Shown here: positions 15,334 through 21,466 of the stretch, piece by piece | How positions within the stretch are numbered: the first letter of the stretch is position 1 | How the letters are laid out: the number at the start of each line of letters is the position of its first letter | Source: Desulforhopalus sp. | Lineage (GTDB): Bacteria > Desulfobacterota > Desulfobulbia > Desulfobulbales > Desulfocapsaceae | Assembly: GCA_023231425.1 (NCBI GenBank) | Contig: JALNVI010000047.1 | Location: 1-21,466 of the forward strand | Reading direction: 5' to 3' | DNA: 21,466 nt | Position numbers and translations under genes: made by a program | The notes under the pieces: generated by a model | Database searches by the model: none | What the model saw: only the letters and a program-made list of their open reading frames with translations | Told to the model about the DNA's origin: nothing

Positions 15334-16860
15334 TTAATGAGTTTTCCCGTACGATCTGCAAAGCTGAACAGCCTCGGCCATATGGTTAACGGCGATCTTT
15401 TCCGCACCGGCAAGATCGGCAATGGTGCGCGACAACTTCAAAATTTTATGGCAGGCCCGAGCCGAGAGGCCAAGGCGTGTCATGCTCTGTTCCAGCAGTT
15501 TTGAGGTGGAAACGTCAATGATACAATATTTATCCACGAGAGAACTGCCCATCTGGCTGTTGCAATAGATCCCTTTGTCATCCACAAACCGGTGCAGCTG
15601 TCTCTGCCGCGCCGCCTCAACCCGTGCCTTTACCACCGCCGAGCTTTCGCCCGGATCTCCCGTCTGCAGTTCCGAAAAACTGAGAGGCGCGGTTTCGATT
15701 TTCACATCAATACGGTCGAGCAAGGGTCCGGATATTCGTGAGGTATAACGCTGAATCTCCACCTCTGTGCAGCGGCATCGATTGTGTGGGTCGCCGAGGA
15801 AACCACAGGGGCAGGGATTCATTGCCGCAACAAGGAGAAAGCGGGCGGGAAAAGAGAGCGTCATGTTGGCGCGGGCAATAGAGACCTCACCATCCTCAAG
15901 GGGCTGGCGCAACACCTCAAGTACATTACGTTTAAATTCCGGCAATTCATCAAGAAAGAGCACACCGTTGTGCGCCAGTGAGACCTCCCCCGGCTGCGGG
16001 ACCTGGCCTCCACCGATCAGCCCGGCATCAGAGATCGTATGGTGCGGAGCGCGAAATGGCCGGCGGCGGGAGAACTTCTTTCCGGCCGGAATCTTGTTGG
16101 AGACACCATAGATACGGGTCGTCTCCAACAGCTCTTCGTCGGTGAGGGTGGGAAGAATGGTTGGCATCCGCCTCGCCAGCATCGTCTTGCCCCCGCCGGG
16201 GCTGCCTACCAGCAGGATATTGTGGTTGCCGGCGGCCGCAATCTCCATACCGCGCCGGGCCGTGTGTTGTCCCTTCACCTCGGAAAAATCAAGAAACCTC
16301 TCCCCGCTCGGAGCCTCTTCCTCAATCACCCCTTCCGGTGCCTCAATCACCCCTGCAAGATACTCAACTGTCTGTGCAAGAGAGGTGACCGGAACGACCT
16401 CAATGCCTGCGCGCACTAAAGAGGTCTCGGTATAGTTTGCCGCCGGAACAAGGATTGTTTTAAATCCAGCATCCCGTGCCGCCGTTACCATGGAAAGCAC
16501 TCCCTTCACAGGACGGACCCCGCCATCAAGCGAAAGTTCACCCGTTACACACCAGGCCCCGCTCCGCTGCGGGGTAAAGAATCCGCTTGCTTCCAGAATG
16601 GCGAGGGCAATGGGCAGATCAAAACCCGGCCCTTCTTTGCGCAAATCGGCAGGAGCAAGGTTAACAGTGATTCGTCGGGCGGGGAATTCGTAGGAGCAAT
16701 TGCGAATCGCCGCACGCACGCGATCCTTGCTCTCTTTAATAGAGGAATCGGGCAGGCCGACGGTAGCAAACTGGGGCAGACCGCGTGCTACATCAACCTG
16801 CACCTGAACGATGTAGCCGTCGATACCGGTAACACAACAGCTGTGGATGGTGGCAAGCAT
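15334..16860 (-). CDS. comM: YifB/ComM family Mg-chelatase-like AAA+ ATPase
   Basis: A 508-residue ComM/YifB protein. ComM is a hexameric helicase that promotes branch migration during natural transformation in Vibrio and Haemophilus, and homologues occur in many non-competent bacteria. The Lon-protease-like N-terminal domain (1-170) has GLPQFATVGLPDSSIKESKDRV. Walker A GSPGGGKT is at 219-226 and Walker B VLFLDELPEF starts at 300. The zinc-like cysteine set C350, C352, C362, C364 (MNPCPCGF...CRC) is intact, and the C-terminal lid domain is complete. It starts two bases after the stop of the methyltransferase gene, implying translational coupling. Confidence 0.96.
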   Translation of the reverse strand: MLATIHSCCVTGIDGYIVQVQVDVARGLPQFATVGLPDSSIKESKDRVRAAIRNCSYEFPARRITVNLAPADLRKEGPGFDLPIALAILEASGFFTPQRSGAWCVTGELSLDGGVRPVKGVLSMVTAARDAGFKTILVPAANYTETSLVRAGIEVVPVTSLAQTVEYLAGVIEAPEGVIEEEAPSGERFLDFSEVKGQHTARRGMEIAAAGNHNILLVGSPGGGKTMLARRMPTILPTLTDEELLETTRIYGVSNKIPAGKKFSRRRPFRAPHHTISDAGLIGGGQVPQPGEVSLAHNGVLFLDELPEFKRNVLEVLRQPLEDGEVSIARANMTLSFPARFLLVAAMNPCPCGFLGDPHNRCRCTEVEIQRYTSRISGPLLDRIDVKIETAPLSFSELQTGDPGESSAVVKARVEAARQRQLHRFVDDKGIYCNSQMGSSLVDKYCIIDVSTSKLLEQSMTRLGLSARACHKILKLSRTIADLAGAEKIAVNHMAEAVQLCRSYGKTH

Positions 16861-16862
16861 AA

Positions 16863-17618
16863 TCAGTTCCGCCTGTAAAAGGTTTTAACCTCTTCACTGC
16901 GCGGGCCGCCTTTATACTCATAAACGTAGAGTGGTGGCAGCACTTTCAGTTCAGATCTGCCATTTTTCATGCAGGAGAAGAGTGTCAGTTTCGCCGGGCC
17001 GCCAGGATAGCTGTGGACGTGACGCAGACGCTTCACCTCCATCCCTCCCTCACGGGCGGTCACAATGAAATCTGCGCCCTGCTCCGCCGGGTAGATGAAG
17101 GCGGCGCTGCCCCTGTTCTTCAGCAGGTAACGCGCCGCAGCGAGGAATTCTGCAAGGCCCCCGTTCTGCTGACGCCGGGCAAATTCTTCTTCCTGACCAC
17201 CGCTCGCCCTCCCCTGTCCCGGCGGATAGAACGGTGGATTACTGACCACCCGGTCCACACTTTCAGCCTCGGCAAAATGAGCTATGTCACGCAGGTCACC
17301 GTTGAAGATAGTTCCGCGGTCGTTGAACCCGGCGGCGGCAATATTACCGGTGGCGAGGTGGTGGAGATCGGGCTGCAGTTCAATCCCGCTGCAGGTGATA
17401 TCCCTGTTGCGATAGAGCAGAATCAGCGGCAGCACGCCGCAGCCGCTGCCAAGATCAAATACGGAAAATCCGGATTTCACATCAATGAAATGGGCAAGGA
17501 GGACGGAATCCACGGAAAAGCGATAGCCCTCTGCATGCTGCCGGCAGAGGAGCGCTCCGTTGAACAGGGTGTTCTCTGTATATTCTTTATTTCGTTGAGG
17601 TTTCTCGGCTGGCGGCAT
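16863..17618 (-). CDS. SAM-dependent methyltransferase, TrmN6/YfiC-like (tRNA1(Val) A37 N6)
   Basis: A class I SAM methyltransferase of the N6-adenine group. Motif I is VFDLGSGCGVLPLILL, and the catalytic NPPF is in VVSNPPFYPPGQGR. The lead-in GYRFSVDSVLLAHF matches the YfiC/TrmN6 family (usual GYRxxxDAvLLAaF). The expected reaction is N6-methylation of A37 in tRNA-Val. The frame is open to a TTG at 17684, giving 273 residues, but that start has no ribosome site. The ATG at 17618 (MPPAEKPQRN, 251 residues) has a GGAAA-like site and is preferred. It is the first gene of the operon with comM, and diverges from queD. Confidence 0.85.
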   Translation of the reverse strand: MPPAEKPQRNKEYTENTLFNGALLCRQHAEGYRFSVDSVLLAHFIDVKSGFSVFDLGSGCGVLPLILLYRNRDITCSGIELQPDLHHLATGNIAAAGFNDRGTIFNGDLRDIAHFAEAESVDRVVSNPPFYPPGQGRASGGQEEEFARRQQNGGLAEFLAAARYLLKNRGSAAFIYPAEQGADFIVTAREGGMEVKRLRHVHSYPGGPAKLTLFSCMKNGRSELKVLPPLYVYEYKGGPRSEEVKTFYRRN

Positions 17619-17712
17619 GGCGATTTCCAGTAAAAGCTGTATATTGACAAATCGGTTCCAAGGGCGGAACGGGCGGGTTTCCAACGATCAAACACGCATC
17701 TGAGAGAAAACA

Positions 17713-18102
17713 ATGTACGATATATTCATTGATACCCACTTTGCCGGTGCGCATCATCTGCGCGACTATCATGGATCCTGCGAGCGCCCGCACGGACACA
17801 ACTGGAAGGTTCGTGTGACTGTGCGGGCTGAAGAGCTGGACTCCATGGGCATGGGCATTGATTTTAAGCGGTTGAAGAAAATTGTCAAAGAAGTAATCGA
17901 TCAGCTTGACCATTATGACATCAATGAACTCCCCTGGTTTGCCGAGAAAAACACAACCTCCGAACACATTGCCGAGTTTATCTGGCTTGAGGTGGAGAAG
18001 CGTTTGCAGGGAGATGGCTGCAGACTTTACACAATCACGGTGAAAGAGACGGATACCCAGGGTCTGCACTATTATGGCCCACAGAATCAAGGAGCTGACT
18101 GA
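17713..18102 (+). CDS. queD: 6-carboxy-5,6,7,8-tetrahydropterin synthase (QueD)
   Basis: A 129-residue PTPS-family enzyme that converts dihydroneopterin triphosphate to 6-carboxytetrahydropterin, an early step of queuosine and other 7-deazapurine synthesis. Zinc ligands are visible as H14/H15 in FAGAHHL plus H27 and H29 in CERPHGH. Catalytic C23 fits the CxxxHGH pattern of QueD. LDHYDIN near 67-73 supplies the Asp/His pair, and a late Glu in VKETDTQGL anchors the pterin. It starts after a GAGAGA site. The stop overlaps the next ATG by one base (TGATG), so translation is coupled to the sugar dehydrogenase. No preQ1 riboswitch-like structure is apparent upstream. Confidence 0.94.
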   Translation: MYDIFIDTHFAGAHHLRDYHGSCERPHGHNWKVRVTVRAEELDSMGMGIDFKRLKKIVKEVIDQLDHYDINELPWFAEKNTTSEHIAEFIWLEVEKRLQGDGCRLYTITVKETDTQGLHYYGPQNQGAD

Positions 18103-19385
18103 TGAAATTTGTGAATTTGGATACTATAAAGATAGGCATTATCGGCCTCGGGTATGTCGGATTACCTCTGGCCGTTGAATTTGGCAGGACGAAGTCTGTA
18201 GTGGGATTTGATCTCAAGGAGAAGCGTATTGCCGAGCTGAATTCCGGCACCGACTCTACCCTGGAGACGACAGCCGAAGAGATGGCGCAGGCGACCCATC
18301 TGCATTTCACCTCAGAACTCTCCGGCCTGGCCGACTGTAACGTCTATATTGTTGCCGTCCCCACCCCGATTGACAAGGCCCGCCGTCCAGACCTGCGCCC
18401 CCTTGAAGGCGCCAGCCGGACCGTAGCGAAAGTTCTCCGCAAAAATGATGTGGTCATCTACGAAAGTACGGTTTATCCCGGAGCCACCGAAGAGGTGTGT
18501 GTGCCGCTGCTGGAGGCCGGTTCCGGTCTGATATTTAACAAAGATTTCTTCTGCGGCTACAGCCCGGAGCGCATCAACCCCGGCGACCATGATCACCGTC
18601 TGCCATCCATCGTCAAGATAACCTCCGGTTCCACCCCCGAAGTCAGCGATTTTGTCGACGCCCTCTATTCTTCCATCATCACTGCCGGCACCTACCGTGC
18701 CAGCTCCATGAAGGTGGCAGAAGCCGCCAAGGTGATTGAAAACACCCAGCGCGATGTCAATATCGCCCTCGTCAACGAGCTGGCGCTGATTTTCAACAAG
18801 CTCGGCATCAACAGTGGCGAGGTCTTTGCTGCTGCCGGAAGCAAATGGAACTTTCTCCCCTTCCGTCCCGGCCTCGTCGGCGGCCACTGTATCGGAGTGG
18901 ATCCCTACTACCTCACCCACAAGGCCCAGGAGATCGGCTACCATCCGGACATGATCCTTGCCGGGCGTCGCCTCAACGACTCCATGGGCGGCTACGTAGC
19001 AACGCAAACAATCCGGCTGATGATGAAAAACGGTATCAACACCTCCAGTGCGAAGGTTCTGGTACTTGGTCTTACCTTCAAGGAAAACTGTCCCGACCTG
19101 CGCAACACAAAGGTGGTGGATATTATTCGTGAATTGCAGGACTGCAGTCTCAAAGTGGATGTTTATGATCCATGGGTGGACCCGCAGGAGGCACAGACCG
19201 AATACGGCATTGTGCCCATAGGAAAGCTTGATGGAGGCTGCTACGACGCCATTATTCTCGCAGTGGCCCATCGCCAGTTCAAGCAGATGGCAGTGGCAGA
19301 TCTCCGTACTCTCTGTCACGAAAAATCAATTATTTATGACGTAAAGGGCATCTATCCTCCGACAGAGGTTGATGGTAGCCTGTAA
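18102..19385 (+). CDS. Nucleotide sugar dehydrogenase (UDP-GlcNAc/GalNAc 6-dehydrogenase, TviB/WbpO-like)
   Basis: A 427-residue NAD-dependent dehydrogenase that oxidises the C6 hydroxyl of a UDP-sugar to the uronic acid. The Rossmann motif is IGIIGLGYVGLPLA (11-24). The middle domain has the catalytic lysine K210 in AAKVIENTQRDVNIALVNE, and C263 in VGGHCIGVDPYY forms the thioester. The C-terminal domain begins with LVLGLTFKENCPDLRNTKV. The ENTQRDVNIALVNELA and GGHCIGVDPYYLTHKAQ patterns fit the Vi-antigen TviB/WbpO branch, so the product is probably a UDP-N-acetyl-hexosaminuronate for surface polysaccharide. No other polysaccharide genes are near, so it looks isolated. The AAGGAG site lies within the end of queD. 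Confidence 0.95.
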   Translation: MKFVNLDTIKIGIIGLGYVGLPLAVEFGRTKSVVGFDLKEKRIAELNSGTDSTLETTAEEMAQATHLHFTSELSGLADCNVYIVAVPTPIDKARRPDLRPLEGASRTVAKVLRKNDVVIYESTVYPGATEEVCVPLLEAGSGLIFNKDFFCGYSPERINPGDHDHRLPSIVKITSGSTPEVSDFVDALYSSIITAGTYRASSMKVAEAAKVIENTQRDVNIALVNELALIFNKLGINSGEVFAAAGSKWNFLPFRPGLVGGHCIGVDPYYLTHKAQEIGYHPDMILAGRRLNDSMGGYVATQTIRLMMKNGINTSSAKVLVLGLTFKENCPDLRNTKVVDIIRELQDCSLKVDVYDPWVDPQEAQTEYGIVPIGKLDGGCYDAIILAVAHRQFKQMAVADLRTLCHEKSIIYDVKGIYPPTEVDGSL

Positions 19386-19394
19386 AGGTAAATC

Positions 19395-20432
19395 ATGACG
19401 AAAACCGTACCTGTTGAAAAAGCTGTGGGGATGGTAATTCCCCACGATATGACTGAAATTGTAAAAGATGTAAAGAAAGGTCCCGCCTTTAGAAAGGGGC
19501 ACATCATCCGTCCTGAAGATGTAGAACATCTCAAGCGTCTCGGCAAGGATCATATCTATGTGCTCACCCTTGAGGAAAACGAAGTGCATGAGAATGAAGC
19601 GGCGCAGATATTTGCCGGAGCCATGGCCGGGGAAAACGTCGAATTCAACCCCAATGCAAGTGAGGGTAAAATTGCCCTCAAAGCCGGTTGTGACGGACTG
19701 CTGAAGATCGACAAGGATCGCCTGCTGCAGTTCAATCTCCTCGGCGAGGTGATGTGTGCGACCCTGCAAACCAACACCCCTGTGAAAAAAGGCGAGTCTA
19801 TCGCCGCCAGTCGGTTGATTCCTCTTGTCGGCTCACGGGATATTGTTGAAAAAGCAGCTGCCATTCTCAAGAATGGTGAACCAATTATACAGGTAAAGAA
19901 ACTGCCGAAACTGAAGTTTGGTCTGGTAATTACCGGCAATGAGGTCTTCTATGGCCGCATTGAAGACAAGTTTGAGGCTGTGCTTCGGGAAAAAGTTACT
20001 GACATTGGCTCTGACGTTGCCATGGTCAAAAAAGCGCCAGATGATATTGATTCCATTGCCGCAGAGATTCGTGCCTGTGTGGATGCTGGCGTGGATATTG
20101 TTATTACGAGTGGCGGAATGTCTGTTGACCCGGATGACGTTACCCGCCATGGAATCCTCAAGGCTGGCGCCGCTGATTCCGTTTACGGCACTCCGGTCCT
20201 TCCTGGTGCCATGTTCCTCAGTGGACATCTCCCGGCGGGTGACCGACAGATTCCGGTGCTTGGTCTTCCGGCCTGCGGTATGTACCATAAGATCACTGTG
20301 CTTGATCTCCTGTTGCCGAGGGTGATGATTGGCGAGACGATTGGGCGCCAGGAATTTGCGGAGCTGGGACATGGCGGGCTGTGTCGGAATTGTCCGAAGT
20401 GTACCTATCCGGTATGCAGTTTCGGAAAGTAG
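19395..20432 (+). CDS. Molybdopterin-binding (MoCF-biosynthesis domain) protein with C-terminal cysteine motif
   Basis: A 345-residue protein related to MoeA-type molybdopterin-binding proteins. Residues about 170-320 form the MoaB/MogA-like domain with FGLVITGNEVFYGRIEDKF and the molybdopterin loop TSGGMSVDPDD (238-248). The N-terminal half (1-165) resembles the MoeA-like beta-rich and linker part but is short, lacking the full four-domain MoeA layout. The C-terminus carries C330, C333, C336 and C341 (CxxCxxCxxxxC), which could bind zinc or an Fe-S cluster. It may act in metal insertion or sensing for molybdenum or tungsten enzymes, but the exact step is unknown. It is the last gene of the queD operon, followed 31 bases later by a terminator. 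Confidence 0.88.
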   Translation: MTKTVPVEKAVGMVIPHDMTEIVKDVKKGPAFRKGHIIRPEDVEHLKRLGKDHIYVLTLEENEVHENEAAQIFAGAMAGENVEFNPNASEGKIALKAGCDGLLKIDKDRLLQFNLLGEVMCATLQTNTPVKKGESIAASRLIPLVGSRDIVEKAAAILKNGEPIIQVKKLPKLKFGLVITGNEVFYGRIEDKFEAVLREKVTDIGSDVAMVKKAPDDIDSIAAEIRACVDAGVDIVITSGGMSVDPDDVTRHGILKAGAADSVYGTPVLPGAMFLSGHLPAGDRQIPVLGLPACGMYHKITVLDLLLPRVMIGETIGRQEFAELGHGGLCRNCPKCTYPVCSFGK

Positions 20433-20463
20433 AGTCACAGGGATATTCTACGGAATTGTATAA

Positions 20464-20500
20464 AAAAGCTGGATTGCCCTTTTGGGGCAATCCAGCTTTT
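20464..20500. terminator. Strong bidirectional-type terminator closing the queD operon
   Basis: A 16-bp perfect stem (AAAAGCTGGATTGCCC paired with GGGCAATCCAGCTTTT) with a 5-base loop. The T-run and the opposing A-run belong to the stem ends, so it may work in both directions. Confidence 0.92.
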
Positions 20501-20890
20501 CGTCTGCAGGGATGAAAAACCGGACTGGTTTACATGGGCACATCGGTTTTCCCTGTCAGAAACCGGGGCACATCCAGCTACAATACGCTCTTCTCTGTGC
20601 TGTATCCATAATGGTGAGAACACAGGGCGTTGCGAACTTTAGGGAACCTTGAAGATGAACGAAATACAAGATTATTCAAGGGACCCTTTATTCATTGGCC
20701 TGCATCGTGATCAGAGTGGCCATTCCTTAAAAATTTTTTTGTTTGTGTTTTCTCTCTGTCAGTCTTAACATGACAAAAGACATTATAGAATTACATTAAA
20801 TAGTTTTTCACTTATTGTGGCGTCGAAGAAAAAAATGTTTAACGTCAGATGTCGGCGGGAATTTATAACACTCAACGAAGGAGAGTAGAC
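20501..20890. other. Intergenic region before the ferritin-like gene
   Basis: About 390 bases with no gene I can support. 20510-20640 holds a loose direct repeat (GGGCACATC near 20537 and 20564) and small inverted words (CGGTTT/AAACCG), perhaps a decayed element. 20638-20690 holds the 45-bp mini-element with its duplication. 20720-20840 is strongly AT-rich and must carry the promoter of the ferritin-like gene, but several -35/-10 pairs are possible and none stands out. An AGGAGA ribosome site precedes 20891. Confidence 0.6.
20642..20686. repeat. 45-bp palindromic mini-element with TTTA target duplication
   Basis: The ends GGGAACCTTGAA and TTCAAGGGACCC are inverted repeats. The unit is flanked by TTTA on both sides (20638-20641 and 20687-20690). 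Its complement shares CCTTGAATAATCTTGT and TTTCGTTCAT with the left end of the 174-bp element at 6213. It is too short to code, and looks like a non-autonomous mobile palindrome. Confidence 0.7.
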
Positions 20891-21193
20891 ATGCCAGAAT
20901 TTGGAGCACCTTTTTCAGGATTAGCTAAAGATAAAAAGCTTACAGATCAAGAACTTATCAGGGCCATAAGATTTATGGTAGCCGCAGAGTACGAAGCGAT
21001 TCAACTATACATGCAGCTTGCAGAGTCAACAGATAATACCCTTGCTATCGAAGTGCTCAAAGATATAGCTGATGAAGAACGCGTCCATGCCGGGGAATTT
21101 CTGCGATTGCTTCACGAGCTTGCTCCAGATGAAGCAAAGTTCTATGCAGAAGGGGCTGAAGAGGTCGAGGAAGAAATTAAGAAAATGAAGTAA
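20891..21193 (+). CDS. Short ferritin-like protein (encapsulin-cargo type)
   Basis: A 100-residue two-helix ferritin-like protein. The first helix has FMVAAEYEAIQLYMQLAE, with Glu and Tyr ligands. The second has VLKDIADEERVHAGEFLRLLHEL, with the ExxH iron site. An acidic tail follows (EGAEEVEEEIKKMK). The pattern resembles the ferritin-like domain fused to the front of the Pyrococcus encapsulin, and the stand-alone cargo proteins of this class, which oxidise Fe(II). The start at the second ATG (20891) is chosen because AAGGAGAG lies just before it; an in-frame ATG at 20849 lacks a site. No encapsulin gene follows directly: the next gene is a lipocalin. A rubrerythrin-like role in oxidative stress is the alternative. 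Confidence 0.88.
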   Translation: MPEFGAPFSGLAKDKKLTDQELIRAIRFMVAAEYEAIQLYMQLAESTDNTLAIEVLKDIADEERVHAGEFLRLLHELAPDEAKFYAEGAEEVEEEIKKMK

Positions 21194-21220
21194 TTCGATC
21201 AGAAAAATTTCCGCCCGGTA

Positions 21221-21267
21221 ACCGGCTCACTGGATACCTGCAAACAACAGGTATCCAGTGAGCCGGT
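21221..21267. terminator. 20-bp perfect hairpin after the ferritin-like gene
   Basis: ACCGGCTCACTGGATACCTG and its exact complement are separated by a 7-base loop. The hairpin sits 27 bases after the stop codon. It has no T-run on the plus side (ATGCCC follows), so a simple intrinsic terminator is not fully supported. Confidence 0.55.
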
Positions 21268-21350
21268 ATGCCCGGAATGATAGTTTTAACAAATGGATTA
21301 ATACGCCTGCCAAAAAAACATTCATAGATGACCCTCAAGGAGAAGAAAAC

Positions 21351-21466
21351 ATGAAGAATATTTTAATTATTATGGTTTCATTCCTGCTTAATGGTTGTGT
21401 CACTATGCCTGATTCAGTAGCGCCAATAAAAAATTTCGAAGTAGAAAAATATCTGGGAAAATGGTA
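21351..21466 (+). CDS. blc: Blc-like outer-membrane lipocalin, 5' part only
   Basis: The first 38 codons of a gene cut by the window edge. The sequence shows a short lipoprotein signal peptide ending in the lipobox LNGC (Cys16), a spacer, then NFEVEKYLGKW, the conserved start of bacterial lipocalins (usual NFdxxrYLGxWYE). Blc proteins are outer-membrane lipoproteins that bind lysophospholipids or other hydrophobic ligands. Residue +2 after Cys is Val, not Asp, which fits outer-membrane sorting. An AAGGAGAAG ribosome site precedes the ATG. Confidence 0.85.
   Translation, partial: MKNILIIMVSFLLNGCVTMPDSVAPIKNFEVEKYLGKW

Noticed and set aside
17619..17684. The N-terminal extension of the tRNA methyltransferase from a TTG
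   Set aside because: No ribosome site precedes the TTG, and the extra 22 residues are not typical of the family.
17619..17712. A preQ1 riboswitch before queD
   Set aside because: The 94-base gap shows no recognisable preQ1 aptamer pattern.
18312..19319. A 335-codon open frame on the minus strand opposite the sugar dehydrogenase
   Set aside because: Antisense to a complete, motif-bearing gene, and its translation resembles no protein family.

Overview
The window is an ordinary, gene-dense chromosomal segment of an anaerobic Gram-negative bacterium. The gene mix (selB for selenoprotein synthesis, an Mrp/NBP35-type Fe-S carrier ATPase, a molybdopterin-binding protein, a short ferritin-like protein, a Blc-type outer-membrane lipoprotein) and the style of the proteins suggest Desulfobacterota, perhaps a Desulfobulbales-like sulfur-cycle bacterium. 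That placement is inference from protein resemblance, not from a search. Most genes are housekeeping. I see no CRISPR array, prophage, intact insertion sequence or recognisable defence cluster.

Layout. 10-3524 (minus): an operon read mrp -> MBL-fold hydrolase -> selB. 3525-3855: divergent promoter region. 3856-6199 (plus): ftsY with an expanded acidic repeat, then a membrane TerB/J-domain protein. 6200-6449: a 174-bp MITE-like element with 17-bp inverted ends and a 4-bp target duplication. 6450-7634 (plus): a PLP aminotransferase. 7635-7891: a terminator, copies of a 45-bp palindromic repeat, and three tandem hairpins. 7892-10786 (minus): a DEVH-box helicase with a C-terminal DnaQ-like exonuclease. 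10891-12588 (plus): a prephenate dehydratase-ACT-prephenate dehydrogenase fusion, then a double zinc-ribbon protein. 13377-13455: tRNA-His(GTG) with its own promoter and terminator.

13588-14914 (plus): an alpha/beta-hydrolase-fold protein without the nucleophile serine, and a dCMP deaminase. 14943-17618 (minus): an operon read tRNA methyltransferase -> comM/yifB -> small conserved protein. 17713-20432 (plus): queD -> nucleotide-sugar dehydrogenase -> molybdopterin-binding protein, closed by a strong terminator. 20433-20890: intergenic, with a 45-bp mini-element flanked by a TTTA duplication. 20891-21193: a short ferritin-like protein. 21351-end: the start of a blc-like lipocalin.

Most worth a second look: (1) the family of short palindromic mobile units, two of them with clean 4-bp target duplications; (2) the one-polypeptide helicase plus DEDDy exonuclease, which looks like a fusion of Bacillus MrfA (YprA) and MrfB (YprB); (3) the PheA-ACT-TyrA fusion with altered ligand motifs in its ACT domain. 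None of these is shown here to be a new system; each is a testable lead.
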